Positions 59,253-64,000 of a stretch of 64,000 bases of DNA are shown in pieces (position 1 is the stretch's first letter; every line of letters begins with the position of its first letter). Source of the DNA: Lentzea sp. NEAU-D7. GTDB lineage: Bacteria; Actinomycetota; Actinomycetes; Mycobacteriales; Pseudonocardiaceae. Made by a program: the position numbers and the translations under genes. Where the stretch lies: contig NZ_JAPJDL010000020.1 in NCBI RefSeq assembly GCF_026242055.1, forward strand, positions 62,001-126,000, read 5' to 3'. Under the pieces are notes generated by a model. It was not told the origin of the DNA. It made no database searches and saw only the letters and a program-made list of their open reading frames with translations.

Positions 59253-61415
59253 TCAGGCCTTGCTTCGGTTTGCCGCGTATGCGGCCAGCGACACCAGCTG
59301 TGCTGGGTCCAGGGATGGGCGCACCACGGTGCGTGCCTTCGCCAGGTGGGCCTGCGTCACCTCTGCCGCCTCCAGGGATTCCCGCATTGCCGTCAGCGCT
59401 GCTTCCCTGACCAGGGCTGCGCAGTCCGCCGCCGAGTACATGTCCAGCTCGCCTGCCAGGGTGGGCAGGTCCACGTCCTCGGACAGCGGTGTGTTGCGGG
59501 ACGAGGCCTTCAGGATTTCCGTGCGGGCCTCTGCGTCCGGTGGTGGCACGTAGACGAGGCGTTCCAGGCGGCCTGGGCGGAGCAGGGCCGGGTCGATCAG
59601 CTCTGGGCGGTTCGTCGCGGCGATCACCACCACGTCGCGGAGCGGTTCTACGCCGTCCAGTTCTGTCAGGAGGGCGGCTACCACCCGGTCTGCCACGCCT
59701 GAGTCTGATGACTGGCCTCGGCGTGGGGCCAGGGCGTCCACCTCGTCCAGGAAGATCAGGGCTGGTGCTGCGTCTGCCGCTCTGCGGAAGAGTTCTCGTA
59801 CTGCTCGTTCCGACTCGCCCACGAACTTGTCCATCAGTTCGGCGCCCTTGACGGTCAGGACGTTCAGCTGGCCTGAGCCTGCCAGAGCTCGTACGAGGAA
59901 CGTCTTGCCGCATCCCGGTGGGCCGTAGAGCAGGACGCCTCGTGGGGGTTCCACTCCCAGGCGGGCGAAGGAGTCCGGGTAGCGCAGGGGCCAGAGGGCT
60001 GCCTCGGTGAGGGCCTGCTTGACCTCCTTCATGTCGCCCACGTCGTCCAGGGTGAGGCCGCCGGTCTGGACCGTGTCCGAGGCCGACATGGAGATCGGGC
60101 GGACCGTGTTCAGGGCGCCCAGCAGGTCTTCCTGGCCCACTCGGGGTTCTGCCACCTCGCGTTGGCGCAGGGCTGCCCTGACCGCTGCCTCCCGGCGGAG
60201 GGCGCAGAGGTCCGCCGCCACGAAGCCCGGGGTGCGGGCCGCCACCTCGCCGAAGTCCACATCGGACTCCAACGGGACGTCGCGGAGCAGGACGCGCAGG
60301 AGTTCGGTTCGGCCCGCCGTGTCCGGGAGGGGGAGGGTCAGTTCGCGGTCGACCAGATCCGGGGCTCGCAGGCGGGCGTCCACGGACTCCGCCCTTGCCG
60401 AGGTGACCACCAGGGCGAGGTTCGGGCGGGAGATCGCCGTGCGGAGGATGTCCAGGACGACCGTCGCCACCGGGGGTGGGGTGGTGGGCAGCAGGGCGTC
60501 GATGTCGGTCAGGAGCAGGACCGTGGGCTGTTCCGGGACGCCCGCGATCGCGTCGCCCAGCTGTTTGGCCATCGCGCCCGGTTCCAGGACGGCGATGCTG
60601 GGGGCGGCCAGCTCCACGAGCGAGGCGTCCAGTTGACGGGCGACCGCGCGGACGAGCGTTGCCTTGCCCACGCCTTCCGGGCCGCTGACCATGGCCGCCA
60701 GGCGGGCCGAGGCGCCCAGCTTCGTGAGGAGGTCGGGCTGGCGGAACATCAGTTCCAGCCACTCGGTCAGGCGGCGGGCCTGGTCGCGCTGGCCCACCAG
60801 GTCGGCGACGGGGAGTGCCTCGTGCTTCTCCTGCACCACGACCGGGGTCACCTCGGCGGCGGGGGCCTGGGCGGAGCGCCAGCCCACGACGCTCGACGGC
60901 TGCACGGCCACCGGGCCCGCCGGGTCGGTCGAGGTGATGGTGATGAGCTCGTTGGTCCACGTCATGCCGATGGCGTTGGACAACTTGCGGCGCGTCTCCG
61001 AGACGTTCGCGCCGGGTGGCGGCGCGAGGTCCTGGGGGAGCAGCGAGACGTTGTCGCCGACGGTGAGGACCTTGCCGGTCAGCGCCATGCGCACGTGGTC
61101 TGGCGTGAGGGCCGTGGTGGCCAGGCGGGAGCCCGCGACGGTGATCGAGCGCGCGGCCGTCACCTGGACCGGGGCCACGACGATCTCGGAGCCCTCGACC
61201 ACGCCCAGGTTGGTGAGCGTGACGTCGTCGACCAGGACGACGCCCGGCGGTTGTTCGCCCGCCGCGGCCAGGGCGGCGCTCACGCGGGCGCCGGTCAGCC
61301 TCACCGCGTCCCACGCGCGCAGGCCCAGGGCGTCGAGCACCTCCGGGTGGAGGCGGACTACGCCGCGCCGGGTGTCCAGTGCGGACGGGGACAGGCGAGC
61401 CGTCAGCGTGATCAC
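59253..61415 (-). CDS. Cdc48/VCP-like double AAA ATPase with degenerate first domain
   Basis: Protein of 720 residues. A Cdc48-type N-domain (about 1-185) precedes two AAA modules. D1 (about 205-430) has Walker A GPEGVGKAT but Walker B reads LLLTDIDALL, lacking the catalytic Glu. D2 (about 465-700) is intact, with GPPGCGKT, IFLDEVDALAPRRG and ATNRPELIDPALLRPGR. Such unfoldase-type proteins extract or remodel complexes. In many actinobacteria a Cdc48-like gene lies near pssA, as here. GTG start. Confidence 0.9.
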   Translation of the reverse strand: MITLTARLSPSALDTRRGVVRLHPEVLDALGLRAWDAVRLTGARVSAALAAAGEQPPGVVLVDDVTLTNLGVVEGSEIVVAPVQVTAARSITVAGSRLATTALTPDHVRMALTGKVLTVGDNVSLLPQDLAPPPGANVSETRRKLSNAIGMTWTNELITITSTDPAGPVAVQPSSVVGWRSAQAPAAEVTPVVVQEKHEALPVADLVGQRDQARRLTEWLELMFRQPDLLTKLGASARLAAMVSGPEGVGKATLVRAVARQLDASLVELAAPSIAVLEPGAMAKQLGDAIAGVPEQPTVLLLTDIDALLPTTPPPVATVVLDILRTAISRPNLALVVTSARAESVDARLRAPDLVDRELTLPLPDTAGRTELLRVLLRDVPLESDVDFGEVAARTPGFVAADLCALRREAAVRAALRQREVAEPRVGQEDLLGALNTVRPISMSASDTVQTGGLTLDDVGDMKEVKQALTEAALWPLRYPDSFARLGVEPPRGVLLYGPPGCGKTFLVRALAGSGQLNVLTVKGAELMDKFVGESERAVRELFRRAADAAPALIFLDEVDALAPRRGQSSDSGVADRVVAALLTELDGVEPLRDVVVIAATNRPELIDPALLRPGRLERLVYVPPPDAEARTEILKASSRNTPLSEDVDLPTLAGELDMYSAADCAALVREAALTAMRESLEAAEVTQAHLAKARTVVRPSLDPAQLVSLAAYAANRSKA

Positions 61416-61528
61416 GCCGACGACTCTAGTTGACCTGAACGGACTCTTCTGGAGTTGTCGGACCCGACCGCTACGGTGATCCTGAACCGGGCCAGGGCCC
61501 GGTCGTCACAGACCTGGGGGTCATCTTG

Positions 61529-63142
61529 ATGCGCCACAAACCGGCGCGCGGCTTTCGCCTGCCCGCGCTCGTTCTCGCACTGGCCGTTTCGGCCGGTTTC
61601 GCCACACCTGCCGCCCACGCCGCCGAGGTGCCCGAGGCACCGCTGATCAGTTCCCGCACCTACCCGCCGGCACCGCATCCCGGTGGTGGTGTCGGTGTGG
61701 CGGGCGCGTTCGAGCTGCAGGCGAGCGACGTGGTGAAGTTCGTCTACTCGTTCAGCCACGACAGCGGTGAGGCTCTTGACCACGAGGTCACCGCCGATGC
61801 CGACGGCAAGGCGACGATCCACTGGACGCCGCGTGCCTCGGGCGTGCAGCAGCTGTTCGCCCGGTCGGTGAACAGCGCGGGGCAGCACTCCGCCCAGCAG
61901 CGGTACGAGTTCTTCGTGCTGCCGGGTGCGGGTGCGGTGGCGCACTGGGCGCTGGACTACACGTGGGTCGACACCAACGGGCGCAATCCGTTGACGTCCA
62001 ACGGTTTCGTCGACGGCCACGCGCTCGGGCACGGAAACCGGGCCGTCGCCTTCGACGGGCAGCAGGACCACCTCAGCGGTGTGGCGCCGGTCGACACGTC
62101 GAAGAACTTCACCGTGTCCGCGTGGGCGAAGGTGGACGACGCTGCCCGTGCCCGAGGCATCGTCGCCCTCGACGACAGTGCGGGCCTGTACTACGACTCC
62201 GCGGCGGGGCGCTGGGCGTTCGGCATGACCGAGGCCGCGGACAAGACCGCTCCTCGCGTGGCGCTCTCGCGTGACGCGGCACTGGTCGGCGTCTGGACGC
62301 ACCTGACCGGGACCTACGAGACCACCGGCAGGACCCTCGCGCTGCACGTCGACGGCGTCAAGCAGGCCGAGGTCACCGGTGTGGAGGGCTGGCAGGCGGC
62401 GCGGCTGCTGGTCGGCTGGAACGGCTGGAACAGCGCGAACCTCGACGGCGCCCGCACGGTCGACGAGGTCAGGGTGCACCAGCGGACGCTGAACGAGGCG
62501 GAGATCAGGAAGGTGGCGAGCGACGCCGGTCTGCGCAGCCACCACAAGCTCAACGGAGGCGGTGGCTTCACCCCGGACGAGGTCACCGGCACGTCCTCGG
62601 CGATCGGTCCCGGTGTCGAGTGGGAGGAGGACGGTGACGACAGGTCGTTGCGCTTCAACGGTGAGTCCTACGTGTCGTTGCGCGGCCCGCGCATCCGCAC
62701 GGACCGCTCCTTCTCGGTTTCCGCATGGGCGAGGCTGGACCTCGATTCGCACGAGGACAACGCCCGCACGGTCGTGAGCCTGGTGCACGACAACACTTCG
62801 CTGCTCGACGTCAGGTACGGCGGAGCATCGAAGAAGTGGGAGTTCGTGATCGCCGGCACCACCGTGGCGACCGCTTATCGTGCAGAACTGCAGGAGTGGA
62901 CGTACCTGACGGCCGTCCACGACAAGCTCAACTCCGAGATCCGGCTGTACTTCAACGGCGTGTACGTCACGAAGGCGCCGTTCACGGGCGGGTCGGCGGA
63001 GACGGAGTCCGATCTGGAGCTCGGCCGCCGCGCTTCCGCCGGTGGCGCGGACTCCTTCTGGAAGGGCGGCATCGACGACGTGCGCGTGTACGCCGGCGTG
63101 CTGTCGGAGGAGCAGATCCTGGCGCAGGCCGTCCGCGCCTGA
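61529..63142 (+). CDS. Secreted protein with two LamG/concanavalin A-like domains
   Basis: Protein of 537 residues. Signal peptide about 1-31 (ending AAHAAEVP). Residues 35-130 form a beta-rich Ig-like domain. Two LamG domains follow at about 140-325 and 345-535; both carry the NFTVSAWAKVDD / SFSVSAWARLDL strand and a GGIDDVRVY or ARTVDEVRVH closing strand. There is no catalytic domain, so a carbohydrate or surface-binding role is likely. ATG at 61529; a TTG lies one codon earlier. Confidence 0.87.
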   Translation: MRHKPARGFRLPALVLALAVSAGFATPAAHAAEVPEAPLISSRTYPPAPHPGGGVGVAGAFELQASDVVKFVYSFSHDSGEALDHEVTADADGKATIHWTPRASGVQQLFARSVNSAGQHSAQQRYEFFVLPGAGAVAHWALDYTWVDTNGRNPLTSNGFVDGHALGHGNRAVAFDGQQDHLSGVAPVDTSKNFTVSAWAKVDDAARARGIVALDDSAGLYYDSAAGRWAFGMTEAADKTAPRVALSRDAALVGVWTHLTGTYETTGRTLALHVDGVKQAEVTGVEGWQAARLLVGWNGWNSANLDGARTVDEVRVHQRTLNEAEIRKVASDAGLRSHHKLNGGGGFTPDEVTGTSSAIGPGVEWEEDGDDRSLRFNGESYVSLRGPRIRTDRSFSVSAWARLDLDSHEDNARTVVSLVHDNTSLLDVRYGGASKKWEFVIAGTTVATAYRAELQEWTYLTAVHDKLNSEIRLYFNGVYVTKAPFTGGSAETESDLELGRRASAGGADSFWKGGIDDVRVYAGVLSEEQILAQAVRA

Positions 63143-63156
63143 GTCAGCGACGAAAA

Positions 63157-63189
63157 GCGGGCCGGACACCATGACGGTGTCCGGCCCGC
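63157..63189. terminator. Bidirectional terminator between LamG and pssA genes
   Basis: Perfect 14-bp stem GCGGGCCGGACACC / GGTGTCCGGCCCGC with an ATGAC loop, preceded by AAAA. It lies 14 bp after the LamG stop and 20 bp from the pssA stop. Confidence 0.82.
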
Positions 63190-63208
63190 AGTTCGTTCGA
63201 AGTGGTGA

Positions 63209-64000
63209 TCAGCGCTTCGGCTGGCGCCTGAGTCCCAGCTGGCGCCACGAACGGCGGCGCCCGTTGGCGCTGGGCACCGCACCTTCCGCCGCGGCAGCGG
63301 TGGAAGCGTCACGCCGTGGCCTGCGCACCGCGCGCATGGCCGCACCGGCGACGCGGCCGTGCAACGGCTGACGCAGGCCGAGACGGCGTGCGGCGACACC
63401 GTGTGCGCGCTTGATGGCGCGGCGGTCCGCACCCGTGACGGTCCACGCCTCGGGGTGCTTGGACAGCCACATGTACCGGCGCACCGAGTAGGGCAGGTGC
63501 GCCAGGTAGATGACCATCGCGATGATCAGCGCCACCAACGGGTACGTGATGATCGCGGCCGCCAGCAGTCCGATGAGGACCAGCAGAGGCGCGACCGCGC
63601 GCGGCGGCACCTTCACGGTCTTCACGGACAGCGTCGGGATGCGCGACACCAGCAGCATCGCGACCACGACGGTCCACGCGCCGACGACGACGGGCGAGTT
63701 CCACCAGCCGTCGGTGCGCACCTGCTCCTCGATGATGAGCGGGAGCAGCAGCAACAGGCCGCCTGCCGGAGCGGGGACGCCGACGAAGAACTCCTTCGCG
63801 AACGGCGGTTGTTCCTTCTCCAGCAACGTGTTGAAGCGGGCCAGGCGGACCACCATGCAGACCGCGAAGATCAGCGCGATGACCCAGCCGGCGCGGCTGC
63901 CCTCGAACTTCCACAGGTAGATCGCGAGTGCGGGCGCGACGCCGAACGAGATGGCGTCGGCGAGCGAGTCGAGCTCCGCGCCCATCTTCGACGTCGCGTC
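63209..64000 (-). CDS. pssA: CDP-diacylglycerol-serine O-phosphatidyltransferase, N-terminus missing
   Basis: The C-terminal 263 residues are visible; the start lies beyond the right edge. The end of the CDP-alcohol phosphotransferase motif is present (GAELDSLADAISFGVAP, with the last two catalytic Asp). About six membrane helices follow, then a basic C-terminal tail of about 75 residues, long for the family. It makes phosphatidylserine from CDP-diacylglycerol and serine. The proximity of the Cdc48-like gene matches a common actinobacterial arrangement. Confidence 0.9.
   Translation of the reverse strand, partial: DATSKMGAELDSLADAISFGVAPALAIYLWKFEGSRAGWVIALIFAVCMVVRLARFNTLLEKEQPPFAKEFFVGVPAPAGGLLLLLPLIIEEQVRTDGWWNSPVVVGAWTVVVAMLLVSRIPTLSVKTVKVPPRAVAPLLVLIGLLAAAIITYPLVALIIAMVIYLAHLPYSVRRYMWLSKHPEAWTVTGADRRAIKRAHGVAARRLGLRQPLHGRVAGAAMRAVRRPRRDASTAAAAEGAVPSANGRRRSWRQLGLRRQPKR

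Overview
The window is about 64 kb of high-GC DNA with strong Shine-Dalgarno sites, many GTG/TTG starts and long chains of ATGA/GTGA-overlapping genes. The gene content (DUF3159, DUF3263 plus LytR_C, XRE/DUF397 pairs, EspC/YbaB-type type VII secretion genes, DasR with dre sites, streptogrisin-like protease) points to a filamentous actinomycete. Pseudonocardiales, such as Lentzea or Saccharothrix relatives, is my best guess, inferred from gene content only. I found no rRNA, tRNA, CRISPR array or intact transposase. The GH4 gene at the left edge and the pssA gene at the right edge are cut by the window.

Layout. 1-5158 (-): a sugar operon (ROK repressor, solute-binding lipoprotein, two permeases, GH4 glycosidase). 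5285-5932 (+): DUF3159 membrane protein. 5934-10452 (-): a translationally coupled type VII secretion-associated operon (EspL/YbaB-like, EspC-like, long helical protein, two paralogous membrane proteins), preceded by an XRE/DUF397 pair. 11524-14778 (-): three genes predicted to make and activate 3-amino-4-hydroxybenzoate, with a divergent LysR gene. 15887-19679 (-): GlcNAc-type kinase and a large secreted subtilase. 19793-28366 (+): a complete L-fucose uptake and non-phosphorylated catabolic operon. 28363-31746: DapA-family gene, LysR, a lipoprotein and a FadR-type GntR. 31936-39787: nagA, sugar-isomerase-domain protein, GH3 hexosaminidase, DasABC transporter and DasR, with two dre-like sites. 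39784-43052: MFS exporter and two tandem threonine dehydratase-like genes. 43116-47618: secreted S1 protease with a candidate leader ORF, oxidoreductase/TetR pair, DODA-type dioxygenase and a palindromic MITE-like element. 47653-54876: thiamine genes thiE, thiOSG, thiDC with two TPP riboswitches, interrupted by MarR, PemK, SRPBCC and TetR genes. 54958-64000: zinc-ribbon protein, LysE exporter, aldo/keto reductase, peptide deformylase, DUF3263 and LytR_C genes, a palindromic intergenic region, a Cdc48-like ATPase, a LamG protein and pssA.

How the parts work together. Much of the window serves carbohydrate scavenging. The das/nag block imports and trims chitin oligosaccharides and converts GlcNAc-6-P, and the fucose operon oxidises L-fucose to pyruvate and lactate. 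A shared 15-bp operator may tie the fucose operon to the GntR gene at 31 kb. The most distinctive cargo is the compact aminohydroxybenzoate operon and the secretion-associated operon beside it.
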